A stretch of DNA of 64,000 nt from Antedon mediterranea (taxonomy: Eukaryota; Echinodermata; Crinoidea; Comatulida; Antedonidae): NCBI RefSeq assembly GCF_964355755.1, contig NC_092671.1:14922501-14986500 (forward strand). The letters run 5' to 3'. Under the pieces are notes generated by a model. The model made no database searches, was not told the DNA's origin, and saw only the letters and a list, made by a program, of their open reading frames with translations. Of this stretch, positions 12,410-23,965 are shown piece after piece. A program made the position numbers and the translations under genes. Position 1 is the stretch's first letter. Each line of letters starts with the position of its first letter.

Positions 12410-12950
12410 AAAAATATTTTTTTTCAGCTGATTTTTTTTGTGTAATTGTAACACAGGGGGCGCTAGACAACAATCACCCATGCTTGAAAGTACACTAGAC
12501 TTACGGTTTATAGTCCTTATCCGAGAAGACTTGTTCCACCACCAGAACTAGGAGCGAGTTCGGCCTCGAACCCTTGCCGATGTTGTTGTTGGCTCTTTAG
12601 GTACGGTAAACGGCGCCCCTGCCTTAACCGCTCGGCCATATGACTCGCTCATATATATTATAGATATTGATTTGCGACTATGATAACATTATATACACCT
12701 GTAAACATTCGTCAAACAAGTCTAAAAAAAATATGCTTAAAGGAAATGAATCGTTTATGAATAATGTTAGTCGGCAGATTTAAAAAAAAAAATATTTTTT
12801 TTCGGCTGATTTTTTTTGTGTAATTGTATTCTTGTTCATTTTCTTAAAATGTTGACACACACTGTCCTTAGTGGGTGCGATACCAGCAGCGAGTTCAAAA
12901 TATAAACTAACACAGGGGGCGCTAGACAACAATCACCCATGCTTGAAATT
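12410..12950. repeat. Dispersed duplication of a short block
   Basis: The block AAATATTTTTTTTCAGCTGA ... AACACAGGGGGCGCTAGACA ... CCCATGCTTGAAA at 12412-12490 is repeated at 12785-12950. In the second copy the two halves are separated by about 80 extra bases (from ATTCTTGTTC to ATATAAACTA). The copies differ at a few bases. Either the first copy lost the middle or the second gained it. The SINE head at 12.5-12.65 kb lies between them. Confidence 0.75.
12500..12653 (-). mobile_element. tRNA-derived SINE, copy 1
   Basis: On the minus strand the head (12650-12552) reads as a tRNA. An 8-bp acceptor stem (GAGCGAGT at the 5' end, ACTCGCTC at the 3' end) encloses an A box in GGCCGAGCGGTTAAGGC and a B box in GGGTTCGAGGCC. 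The class II (Leu/Ser) look is clear. It continues into TTCTCGGATAAGGACTATAA, shared with a second copy at 36.4-36.54 kb. The shared body beyond the tRNA shows it is a SINE, not a working tRNA gene. Confidence 0.75.
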
Positions 12951-14189
12951 TCAACAAACTATCAAAAAGGTCACAACCTAAGCGTGTTCGCTCGGTTCAG
13001 GTTGTTTGATTAAAAATAATTATTTAGCCGAAGCAAGCTGAAAATTATGGTTGCCAGGCCGTTATACTATTGTTGATTTGTTTGCTATAATCTGTATTAT
13101 AAAGATTAGATTTCACGAATTGGGCTGAACATAACATACATGTTGTCCAACCATGGGCCTATAATTAGTTTGTATCTCAGAAAATAGAGGGCTTACTTTG
13201 CTTTTATCAATATTAAAGATACAGTATACAATGAGTAGGCCTACGGATCTACTCAATAAGTTATACATATCTATAAAAAATATTTATATCCAAAGGCATA
13301 ATTGACTCCTAAAAACTAGTCAGGAGGCCAAACTCAGTGATTTCAGTGTGTGGGGAGTTGTCCCGAGGGTGGTCGCATACTACGGGCGGTTCAACTGTAT
13401 AGTCAGATCATTTGGAAAAACAAAATCCTTCTTATATCATTAGATATTTAAATAATATTTCTGAGAGCGAAAGGAGGCCCTCTATAACTTGTAATACTAC
13501 AATAACCAACAACACGACGATTAAATTGGATCATGCGCAATTGTGAAATGTTTAAAATTTAGGCTAACTGAGTTCAATCTAGAGGTTAGTTAAATAAAGA
13601 ACTTTATTATTTCAATGTTTGTAATGTTGACGTCTGTCTCTAGGCTTTACTGTCACACTACTACACTGTAGTAGTTACTCAACGTTGTACGTATGAAAAG
13701 TTCCATGAGTATACAGCAGATGAAGAACATAACATGCGTTGTAAAATGGCTATTAAAGCCCATAATGCATCATTGTAGACTTGGATAAATTATACGGACT
13801 TGGAATTGGAAAATTAGATGTGTAACTATTGATCAACAGGCCAATATATAGCATACGCCGTTAATTTGCCATTAATTTAAGGATTCACGTTCACCTTTTG
13901 TGGATATAAGATCATTTCTCCACAAAATGATCGACGCAAATAGTTTTTTTTTGACCTGTGACACGCGCATTGATATGATGCGCATGCGTATGTGAAATAT
14001 TTTGCTTATGATATGCCGCCCCACGGAATCGAATCGAAACAGCTTCTCGCCACTACAGTTTGCATAATTGTATGTTCCTTTATTTAAATGGTAAGTAACA
14101 CTATATGGTAAACAATCAATATTGTGCAAATACGAACACAAACGTCAAAAGTTAGGCCTACTTATTGCAACAATGTAAAGAACATCATT
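12951..14189. other. Non-coding stretch 13.0-14.2 kb
   Basis: No supported gene. The minus-strand frame 13872-14141 shows no domain, no signal peptide and no splice context worth calling. Confidence 0.4.
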
Positions 14190-14424
14190 TTTGGGAAATG
14201 GCGATTTCATCGTCGGCGGTGACGTATACACGCCCTCTATGGGCTATGAATGCGCCGCCCGCTCTTTTTGGTTAGCCATTTTTTTTTAATCGCATTATTA
14301 ATGTCTATAAAAAAGGTTGAGATTGTTGTTCAATTTAAAAAAAAACAAGAACAGTTTTTATAAACAGCATGCCATTTTTTAGCACACACACTAGGCTACC
14401 CAATAAATCTAAATTCGTTTAGAG
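14190..14424 (+). promoter_or_regulatory. Possible promoter and 5' non-coding exon of the LRIF1-like gene
   Basis: This patch is richer in CpG than its surroundings. It carries GAAATGGCG (14195-14203, YY1-like) and TGACGTA (14220-14226, CRE-like). A consensus donor AGAG|GTAAGT sits at 14425. The first strong acceptor downstream is TTCTTCTCTTTTTGTAG (ending 15227), just ahead of the first coding exon. A spliced leader exon ending at 14424 is therefore plausible. No TATA box is needed for a housekeeping-type nuclear gene. Confidence 0.3.
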
Positions 14425-15297
14425 GTAAGTTGTATGCCGACGGCGCGCTTTGCTTTGAAGGAGGCATTAGCCGTTTTCGTAACTAGAGGCTAGGCTACGT
14501 AGGCCTCTCTCTAGCAGCCTGCTTGTTTAATTTTGTTACTATGTAGGACTACTGGCGACTGTTTGTACCAGGCCTAGGTCTCTAGCTGGCTTGATGAATA
14601 CCATTTTGCTTTCTTTGCATAACTTGTCGATTACAATATGCAAGGTTAGAAATCATGAATAGTGTTTTTATGGGTAGTGAACAGAGTGCTTTTTACCGGC
14701 TTTTTATTGTGGAATTTACGTCAGTATATACGGTATATGTATAGCGCCCTCTGTTTTATTTTGATCATCAGCCGTCGGTCGGTGGTGGGGTACGTTGTGT
14801 GGCCTCTCAGTACGTGTGCTGTATTGTGATTTTCTGATTTTAGTGCTTTGATAATGAACTGTATAAATAATTAAAAACATTACAATTTATAATGCAAAAA
14901 ATTACTGAATTTTACAGTTAAAAACAGTTTCTTACTTATATAAAATTCTTTTTTTTTTCAACACAATAATATTTAGTGAAAACTAAACAAAATGTTAAAG
15001 TTAATACAGTTGATACATCCATACAGAGGTAGTTTAAACAATTTATGAATAAATAGGGTTTTTTTAAATAAATATAAAGGACACATTTTAAATTGGATGC
15101 TTAGTTGATAAAATATTATAATGTACTGTCATTTAGACCTACTGATTCCATCAAATCAAGCCTATTAAACTTAGCCCTTGCTCTGATATGTTTTAGTTCA
15201 CCTGCACATGTTCTTCTCTTTTTGTAGTAAACCATTCAGTATCTTTTGATACAGTTTTGAAGCAAAAATTGTGCCTCTGCGCTTAAAAGTTTCTTTG

Positions 15298-15771
15298 ATG
15301 GAAAAGCGTATTAGGAAACCAACAACCAAATATCTCTTATTAACAGAGAAGACACTGAAAAAGACCCTTAAGGACAACTTCAAACATTTAGAATCTAAAA
15401 AAGACAAAATTATGGACTTGTTTTTAGATGGAGCAGATACAAATTCATTAAATATACAATTGATAAATTGGTTAAATCTCTACATGTCATATTGCAAATC
15501 CTTTGACAAATATTGCCTTTTGCTGACAAATGAAAATAAACAGCAATATAAGGAAGAGTCTTTGGTTGGTAATCAATGGCTTGCAGATGTAAAAACTGCC
15601 ATCAAGTTGTATCAAAGTCAAGAAAAAAAACCAGGAAATATTCCGGTTTTTCCCGAGAGACCAAGAGTAAAGGAACCTGAGAAGATTACTGTGGATGATA
15701 AAGCCAGTCCCGAAAAAGAAGTCTCACAATTACCTGTAGAAATGATTGATTCTAAAAATAATGATACAAAG
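15298..15771 (+). CDS. LRIF1-like gene, coding exon 1
   Basis: Encodes residues 1-158. It begins MEKRIRKPTTKYLLL and is rich in Lys and Leu, with predicted helices and WLNLYMSYCKSFDKYC in the middle. The exon with its 5' UTR probably starts at 15228. A GTG-initiated extension to 15271 is open but has no animal start codon. Confidence 0.72.
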
Positions 15772-18625
15772 GTATAGTAAATGTTAACGATTCCTTAAGA
15801 TACACTACTGTAACAAAATTAACAGTAACAGAAATTAAATTTAGAATTGCATTCAACGGCATTGCAATTTCATTTCACCACATTTTTATTTGTTCTCGGT
15901 GATAGTAAATGGTGCAGCGTTTAAAAAAAAAATAGCAATTTCGTGTCATGTTGATAACTGTTTAGGAGCAAATAATGTTTGTAGACAACAGCAACTCAAT
16001 TTGAAGGTGTTTCACAGCAGTGGTAGTAGGGAGAAAACACCCTAAATAAAATACAACCTCAGCAACGAAACAGACCTTTTTATTATGAATAATAGACCTA
16101 AACATTTATATTGCTCAAGCCTAACCAACCCAAGATTTGTTCGAACATGTTTTTGTAACCCTGTACATTATTTTAACAAATTGCATGCATGAGTGAATTT
16201 TGCTAGCCTAGCACCCTCAATTTGTTTTGGTTTTTTTTCCAGTAACAGAAAATCAACAATCTTGAATGCTGACAATTTGTGCTGTGCTTGAAACACAATT
16301 TTTTTTTCCATCTGTATTATAAGATGTTATTTATTTATAGGTTAAACAGACACCCTTGTCCTGGTTTTCTGTTTTTTAGTATTTAATGGTAAAATAAATT
16401 GTGACCTTTTTGGATTTGGTCTGGTTTTTGGAAAAGTTTCATAGACTGCAGTATGGTATTTGTCTGTTATACAGTAGTTCCTAGCGTGTTTTGACTAACA
16501 GTAACATAGACATTTTTACTAGGTTCATACTGTTTTACTCAAAATAAAATTTCAGAAATGAGTTTATTATTTTTTTCTTTCAGAAAATGAAGTCTATAGA
16601 AAAAGTTCATGTTGCCCCTCTTTCATCAAAGAGCATTCCCGCCTTGTTTGCTGTTCCATACAAAGACAAATCTAATGGGTATGCATATTTTTATATTTCA
16701 TTAATATTGTCAGCATTGTCATGTTTTTCAGTAATTTGTCTTTGGATTTATATTTCATTAATAATTGACAATTCGCAATATTGAGTAGGATGTATGCTTT
16801 ACTCTAGGTTTGATGAATTTGAGGGTATTTTGTAATTGTTGGCAATCCAGATATATTAATTCAATGGAAAAAATGGATTTTGTGTTGTTTGTCTATATGC
16901 ACATTTGCTGACATTCTATATTCTAACATCCAATTGATTAGTGATTTCACTAGTGCTATGTTCCAAAATTATAATATGGGGTGTACTGTGCTTCATTACT
17001 AATTCTTCATATAACTTGTAATGTTACTGTATGTTGTTGATATTACAATGTTTGTTTGTTTTATTTATAGGAATCCCAAAAGTATGCGATTATGTAAGAG
17101 AGTTATTTACATAAAAAATGGTATGTCATACAGCAATTATGTTCCAGTAACGCAGGCTGAAGCTGATTCCAAAAATATGTTTGGTATTGAAAGAGTTGTA
17201 AATGTACTGGATGAGAATCATAAATTTAAGCGTCATATGGTTATTAAAAACTGGGTTAACCATGTCAAGCCAGCTAAAGGAAATATTAGCCATATTATAC
17301 CACCTAAAACACATACTAATACACCTTTGGTAGTTTTGCCTGAAAAGTTTGAGGAGATTCCAGTATCTAAACAAATACCACCACAACAGTCCATTCAGAA
17401 AGATAAGTTATTTGTGCAGAGCACTGACTCTCAAGCAAAACACCCTATAAGCCTAGCTAGCCAAACCGTTTCAAATACATCTGAAATTAAAATCACTTCT
17501 GTGTTTTCATTTGCAAGCAAAAATGATTTGGTACAAAATTCAAACAATCCAACAAGTTGTAATGTCCGATCCACTGATTCAAGTGGCAGTTTATTTTTTA
17601 GAAAATCTGCAAATGACAGTTTAAAACAAGTCGTAAGAGAAGAAGTTGTAAATGCAGCTCCAACAAATAACATCCAGTCTCCTGCTTACTTAATAGGTGA
17701 CACACAAAAAACTACATCACCAAATAAAAATATTGAACACTTACTTGCAGCACATTATAGAAAAGGGAACATGATACTTCCCACAGATCATACATACATT
17801 GCTGCCACACATCAACCCATTGTAAACTTTGTTGTAGAACAGAAACCTAATTCACAGAAATATACATTGGGATCAAAACCAGCTAAGCTAGACGAAATAG
17901 TTGATAAGAATTCTAAATTGAAAAGCAAAAAGAAAAAATCAAAGAAGTATGAACACAGAAAACACAAAAGAAGTTCACCGAGAAAGAGAAAGAAAAGAGC
18001 TTATTTTCCACAAATGGAATGTTCCTCTGATTCTGAAGATTCATCACAGAGCAGCGATGCAGAATTAACTAGTCGATCAGCATCTTGCAAAATGTTAAAA
18101 GGAGTTGAGCATGCCCAAATTGAAAATAGACCAGTAAGAAAAAAGAAGATTCCAAGAATGTCATTGCCAATTGGTACAGCATTAACAGATACTGAATCTT
18201 CTTCAGAAACTGAAGAGGAATTAAAGCGTAATAGAATTGTGATAAAAGAGGAACCTATGGATCCCAGTGATGGTTACTTGAATAGTTTTTTAAAGGAACA
18301 ACAGTTAGCAATGAATTCGTTATTAAATCAATCAAATACAAATACGGATTTTCCTCTTGTAATGATAAAAAAGGAACCAGTTTCTGACACTGAAGATTCT
18401 TCAAGTTCCTCACAGATTGTTAGAATAAAAGAAGAACCAGTGTCAGAGGAAGAAGATCAGTTTACTGCGAGAACTGAATCACCACATGAGGAAGACTTAA
18501 GTGAGGTCTGCACATCAAGAGAAGATCGTGTAAAGCAATTAAAAGAACGAATTAAAGAAAAACAGACTGTCTTGGCAGCATTCAGAAAGAGACCTCGTAT
18601 TTCATTGCTTGTTAATAACATTTAA
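15298..18625 (+). CDS. LRIF1-like nuclear protein, three coding exons, 707 residues
   Basis: Coding exons 15298-15771, 16584-16678 and 17071-18625 join in frame (phases 0 and 2; donors GTATAG and GTATGC, acceptors TTTCAG and TTATAG). ATG 15298 is the first after the acceptor at 15227; the reading frame above it is closed by TGA at 15247. Features in order: helical N-terminus (1-125); AEADSKNMFGIERVVNVLD (about 219-237); PLVVL (275-279), a PxVxL motif of the kind that binds the HP1 chromoshadow domain; Lys/Arg-rich NLS (about 473-501); Ser/acidic patches; three IKxE sites (Lys582, Lys623, Lys643), two followed by PxS plus acidic residues; terminal coiled coil RVKQLKERIKEKQTVL. From memory, vertebrate LRIF1 has a similar FG-containing block, an NLS, HP1 binding and a very similar C-terminal coil used with SMCHD1. 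Homology is likely but unproven; the role in silent chromatin is inferred. Confidence 0.75.
16584..16678 (+). CDS. LRIF1-like gene, coding exon 2
   Basis: A 95-bp exon between TTTTTTCTTTCAG and GTATGC encodes KMKSIEKVHVAPLSSKSIP and onward to YKDKSNG. The last codon is split as GG|G, which fits the start of exon 3 at 17071. Confidence 0.7.
17071..18625 (+). CDS. LRIF1-like gene, coding exon 3
   Basis: A 1,555-bp terminal exon after TTTTATTTATAG. It holds the FG block, PxVxL motif, NLS, SUMO-type sites and coiled coil, and ends at TAA 18623-18625. The open frame extends upstream into the intron (from 17021), but the exon 2 to exon 3 phase match shows that the true start is internal. Confidence 0.8.
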
Positions 18626-18884
18626 AACATTGAACTTCAAAGTTCCTCGATTCCTCTGAAATAATTTGTGAATACTATGTGTTCTGTATATCGTGTGTAT
18701 ACCTGATGTGCAGTAGCTTTTTCACCATGAAGACTATGAGTATCTTATTCTTAGTTGTTTGTGATTTGTCACTTGTAAGTGTGTATAAGGATTGCTCATT
18801 GTCTAGTATTGAACGTTTTTTATGCTGTTTATTCCATCAAACGTTGTTTGTTAAAAAATTTGATCTACCAAATTCAAAAATAAT

Positions 18885-18890
18885 AATAAA
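18885..18890 (+). terminator. Polyadenylation signal AATAAA of the LRIF1-like gene
   Basis: AATAAA lies about 260 bp after the stop codon and is the first canonical signal there, giving a short 3' UTR. Confidence 0.55.
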
Positions 18891-18929
18891 GTACATAATG
18901 ATTTTATAATAATATGTTAAACGAATGGT

Positions 18930-21900
18930 AAAAGATTTTTTTTATGATAGGTGAATAATAATACTGTAATTACATCGAGGCTATTATTTTTTTTTTAAAG
19001 GTGCCTATGAGACCTTAGAAAAGATGTTAATGACTTAATCTAATTAATGAATCGTTTATTTACCTCATTGGTAGCCCAAATGACATGGTGGTAATGATAG
19101 ATGGTAATTTTGAAGAAAAACTTTATTTTATTGTCATTGTAATACTGTAATATTTTATTATTTCGAGTTTGTTTTGTTTTATTCGACACTAAATTTGAAA
19201 GTTGCACATCATCTGATAGTAATGAGAAAATATTAAAATCGTGAACAAATCTATTTTGTATTTATTGTATCACCTATTACTGTATATAAGTTAAATTGAT
19301 GTATGATTTTATATTCCACTTTATTTTAATATATTGAAGGTAGTGGGAAATGTTCAATAGATAAGGGAAAACCCCCGTTTCACCACTAACTAGATTGTTT
19401 TTTCACGCTGCTGCTCTAGCCCGCTACGTCCCATTAGGACTACTCAATCAGAAGCTAAAGCAAGCAGCAGTTATAGTTCTAAGGACGACAGTTTTGCGAA
19501 ATGGAAACTCCACTATAATTTATTGATTCCAGCTGCTACAGTAGACCCAAAAAAAGTCTGGGAAAAGAGTCTATTGTCATGATAAAATTACAAATCCTAA
19601 AGCATTTCTGGTATATTCACTGTCAGATATTCATTGAATTATTATCGAGACAGTCCAATAAAGTTTGTATTTGTAATAGGATACTTCACACTTGAAATAT
19701 CTAGGGTGATGAAGTGACCCCCAGACTTGACCTTAGCAATAAAATTAACTAAAGTGACAGAAATTATTATTATGAAGTATTTGTTACTTTAAATTACATT
19801 TTTTTTCAGGTAAAATAACTATTATGAGACAATAAAATGACATTAAAAAAAAATTGAAAAAAAAAAAGAAATATTTCTTGTTTATCTAAATGTTTTATGC
19901 CAATCTTGCTTTGATAAACAAACATGTCAATGCACTGTGTATACAGAAAGGCATAATAAATAACATAACCATCAAAGATCCGTTTTGAATATTATATGGG
20001 GAGGGGATATAAGATGCAAAACAAATGAATTTGTCTACGAAACGTGGGATCCCCGCCCACCTTTGAAAAAAAAGTTAGGGTGGAAAATATCCACGCATTG
20101 ATAACCACCAATAATAACACGTAAATATACTGATAAATATTCATAATTTCTCTGCAAGAAAATGATTGAAATAAAGTAAACAAAATGTATTTAAATTTAA
20201 ACCACTGTCAACATCAAGTAATAGTTGATATATTTACAACTTTGCTCCATTCAACTTCTTTTTTTTGTTACTACTGTATTTTAATTAATATTGCAGTGAA
20301 CCATACTTTTTTTTTTAAATTAGTTAAATGCGGCCAGTAGAAATATTATATACATTTAGTTAAGACGATAATCGCACCTCTTGCGTTACTTTGAGCCCGT
20401 TCGAACCAAATTATTTCCCCGGCTAAGTTCACTTTCACGGTCACCATAATAACAGTTACCTAACTTCGCAGGGTAGAGGCCAATAAAGTCTAATAAACAC
20501 AGATGGATGGTTGCTTTTTTTATTAAAAAGAGAACTAACCTGAGTTTAGGATTTATTGGCCTATTTAAATTGTACATAACAAGGGAACAACGTAACCTTT
20601 AATACAGCATACGGTACTGCATCGATTAATTACAAGGTGATTGTTGATAAACATTGTTTTTTGGTGAGATGAGTAGATCTTAGACAGGTCAATAAAAAGA
20701 ATTACTTTAGGCTGGATAGTGATGTCTCCTTTCATTACGTTCGATATCGTTCAATTAAAATTGAACTCTGCCAGCCTATTTTCAGAATATAGAATGTACA
20801 ACACAATGATGAATATTATAATTCTGATAGGAAAGATGTATTTATAAGGACCGTGTGGTCTTCTGTAAAATGACGGTCTTTCGGTTTTTTGTTCCAATGT
20901 CGAACCTAATATTCCAATGGGGTCCTTAAAACATACACATGTACACAATACATTACGATATTAACACCAGTACACGAGTTAAAATTAAGTTTCCCGTTTA
21001 TGAGCTCTATAATAAATTAATTAGGCCTAACTATGATCTTGAAATTTTCATTACATTTTTTATATAACCATTAAAGATCACCCCCCCCCCCCCCAGATAA
21101 AATATGAAGATTAATAAATGGATTTTGAGGGCCATTTCGCAGTTTTAATAAAGTTCTGTTTGGAAAAAAAAGAAGTAATGTTTTTGTTGTTTTAAATAGA
21201 AAAAATAAACGGTTAAATTCAACAAAACTTCCAGTCATTGACAATGTGTGTTTTTTTTTTTAATTATCTTTTTTTTTTTCAAGTAAAATATTATGTGACA
21301 GTTAAAATCGCATGTTTTAACAAAAACATAATTCTTTTTTTTCAGGAGGATGAATCTTTAAAGGCGTATTAAAAACCTTTTTTACGTTCAATGTACTTTT
21401 AAACATGATAGCATAAGAAACCACCTTCACTACGAAAATGCCCTGACAGTTCTCGTGCTTAGAATGACGTGATTCTGACGTCAATTACGTATTACTTGAG
21501 AAACTTGATAACAACATTATAAAAATCGATAAAGTTGAAGAAGTTTTTCTTTATTCATATCATCATTATCAACGTATTAAGTAAATGAAAATCAAAATAT
21601 AATTGTTGTCGACATTTTACCTTAGCCTCAAACGTCATATCAATAACATTGAAACATAAGACGTGCATGTTCTGGTTATCAATTAATTCAAATATAGGCT
21701 TGTTCAGTTGTTTTAAGAATACCGTGAGAGCTAGTGAATGAACTATTATTTGCAATTGCGATCCCGATTGGTTTACACCATCAATGAAGTTGCTATAATA
21801 CGTTCCCTTGGTTACTATACGCAAGACAAAAATATGAATGGACAGCTTGGCGACATTGTATCACTTGTAAATAGAAATTTGATCCAGCATAGTTCAAGAA

Positions 21901-22029
21901 ATTATTACACATAAATAGAACAAGATCGTATACAACAAACACTTAACCGGTGGATCTCAACATTTAGACCTATTTTAAAGACATTTTAGTTTTGTAACTT
22001 ACGTACTTTTAGAGAGGAGATTTTTTCCC
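18930..22029. other. Non-coding stretch 18.9-22.0 kb
   Basis: No supported gene. It has A- and T-homopolymers (19.8-19.87 kb, 21.25-21.29 kb) and short open frames only. The AT-rich composition with poly-A/T runs resembles old retroelement debris. Confidence 0.4.
21081..21094. repeat. C14 homopolymer
   Basis: An uninterrupted run of 14 C is unusual in DNA this AT-rich. It is a likely site of length polymorphism or sequencing error. Confidence 0.9.
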
Positions 22030-22372
22030 TTAAAGATGTATTGTCCCCCTGACAAAATTTGTGTTACATTTTTTTTGTTGAATATGCCATTTTAATGTCA
22101 CATAATAATTATTCACTTTGACCAAAAATCGGATCGAAAAAAATGTATTTACCTGAAAAAACTGTAATTTAAAGCAAAAAATTGTCAAATTGGCTGCCAG
22201 CCAATGGTTTTTAGTGAAATTTAACCATTTATTTTGTCATTTTATAAGTGAAAACATTATTATTTTTTTCTACGGAAGTGATTAACTTTATTAAGACTAC
22301 AAAATAACATATTCAAAGTCTAATTTAATTAATCTTCATTTTTCATGTTTTTGGGGGACAATATATCTTTAA
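22030..22372. mobile_element. TTAA-flanked MITE
   Basis: TTAA at 22030-22033 and 22369-22372 flanks a 335-bp unit. Its ends, AGATGTATTGTCCCCC and GGGGGACAATATATCT, form a terminal inverted repeat with one mismatch. The TTAA target is typical of piggyBac and Kolobok-type transposases, which would have moved this non-autonomous copy. The inside is AT-rich and has no ORF. Confidence 0.85.
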
Positions 22373-23286
22373 TGTAACTAAAGTTTATGTAGGCTTCCAT
22401 CCTGTTCTAATGTAGTCCTATATTCTATTATATATATTTGGCAAAACTCCATGGATGACCATTAAGTTCACACCAGACACTGGCTATAGACAGAGTCCTG
22501 GAACTTGGCAGTTTTCGTTTCGTATTTATATTTTATAAAGTTTAAATAAAACTATAATTGCAACAACTAATTATAGATAAACGTGACCTTTGTTTTTACT
22601 GTTGCCCTTACTTATTGATTATTATTATTATTAAGATAACATCATTTTATTATAGGCCCTATAGGCCTATTATTTGTTTGCCTAAATTTTAATGAAATAA
22701 TCAAAGCACCAATAAAATCAGCGCTTACAATTTGTAGGACCTCGGTTCCACCAACTTTCAAATCTAGGATCCGTCACTGATGAACAGATCTAACAACATG
22801 TGAGAGTAAATTAAGTAGAAAAAACTTACAACTATGAACAATATCAATCATTATCTCAGTCCTAACTAAAATGGTATAATTTGACAAAAATTTGATTAGA
22901 TTAGATCTACCCAATCGACTCATAAGGCCTACAGTATAACATACATATACACAAGGCGGTGGCGGACCAACCGACTCGTAAGTACCACTGGTGGTCGAAG
23001 ATAAGGGACGTCAAACAGGATGTGTTTCCTTCACAACATGTAATGTATTCTATTACATTAAATGTAATTTCAAAATAAAACCCACCTGATATGTGCTATA
23101 TGGGCTAACAATTCTATATATACTATTTTCCGTCTTTAAATCGTTTAGGCGTGTTTAATGTACATTAACGTCATTAAAGAAAATGATATCCCGAATAAGA
23201 TTTTACATAGCAACATTTCAGAAATTATTTCCTAGTTTACGGTTGTTAAATTTATTTACTACGTCATCACAAATGGCAAGTACATC
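22373..23286. other. Non-coding stretch 22.4-23.3 kb
   Basis: No supported gene. It contains an (ATT)n run near 22617-22634 and two close TAGGCCTA palindromes at about 22650-22670. Confidence 0.4.
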
Positions 23287-23398
23287 TATTTATAGACAAA
23301 TTCGCGGCGTCAACCCGAACATCTTCAATTATCTTCTCTGAGGAAGGCAGTTAAATCACCGGAGGGAACTCGATTGCATTTTGTTTCCTCGGGATAAG
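23287..23398 (+). promoter_or_regulatory. Possible TATA promoter and first non-coding exon
   Basis: TATTTATAG at 23287-23295 lies about 100 bp upstream of a near-perfect donor, GATAAG|GTAAGTACG (GT at 23399). The intervening sequence is less AT-rich than its surroundings. A second donor follows a short ATG-containing block (MAVRSTFM, 23738-23761, then GTAAGT). I could not find a convincing continuation, so no gene is called. Confidence 0.25.
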
Positions 23399-23829
23399 GT
23401 AAGTACGTGAATATTATCAAATACGGTATGGACCTAATAGTATTATTAAGACAAGTTAAGAAAAGTAATGTTTTACGAGACGATAAAAGATATAATTACT
23501 CGTTTGAAGGCACGTACCAAATTAAATTTGTCCTTTTTTGTGGCTTTTTAATTTTTACATAGATTCTATTATTATTATAATCATTGAATTAATTAACATT
23601 GTTTTTAATTTACTGTATTAATTGTTATACTTTCAATATATCAATTGTACATACCTGAACGCCCCCATACGTGAACAAAATTACAAACAAACAAACAATT
23701 TATTTGTTCAACGCTGGCGATAAATACAGTATATAAAATGGCAGTACGGTCAACGTTTATGGTAAGTAACCAGTAATGACGTGCGATGTTTAAATGTTTC
23801 TTGTACTCAGAACTGCTTGTACTTCCAAA

Positions 23830-23965
23830 TAACTGTGTAAAGGAGGACCAAACTTAAAGCCTTGGCTTAATGCGTCCTCCTCACACAATTGTATTTATTA
23901 ATTTATGTTTCTGTTCATATTGTATTGTATTGTATTGTGTGAAACAATAAACTTGAAACGTGAAA
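23830..23965 (+). mobile_element. Retroelement 3' end
   Basis: The block GGAGGACCAAACTTAAAGCC ... GCGTCCTCCTCAC is followed by repeated TTGTA units (ATTGTATTGTATTGTATTGTG), then AATAAACTTGAAACGTGAAA. Such an ending is typical of CR1/L2-like LINE 3' tails. The coding part is absent. Confidence 0.45.

Noticed and set aside
12552-12650. Class II tRNA gene on the minus strand
   Set aside because: It has an 8-bp acceptor stem and A/B boxes, but the sequence following it is shared with a second dispersed copy at 36.4 kb, so it is the head of a SINE.
13872-14141. 89-residue minus-strand frame
   Set aside because: No domain, no signal peptide and no splice context; such lengths arise by chance here.
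17126-17673. Minus-strand frames over the LRIF1-like exon 3
   Set aside because: Shadows of a long coding exon whose own frame has clear motifs.
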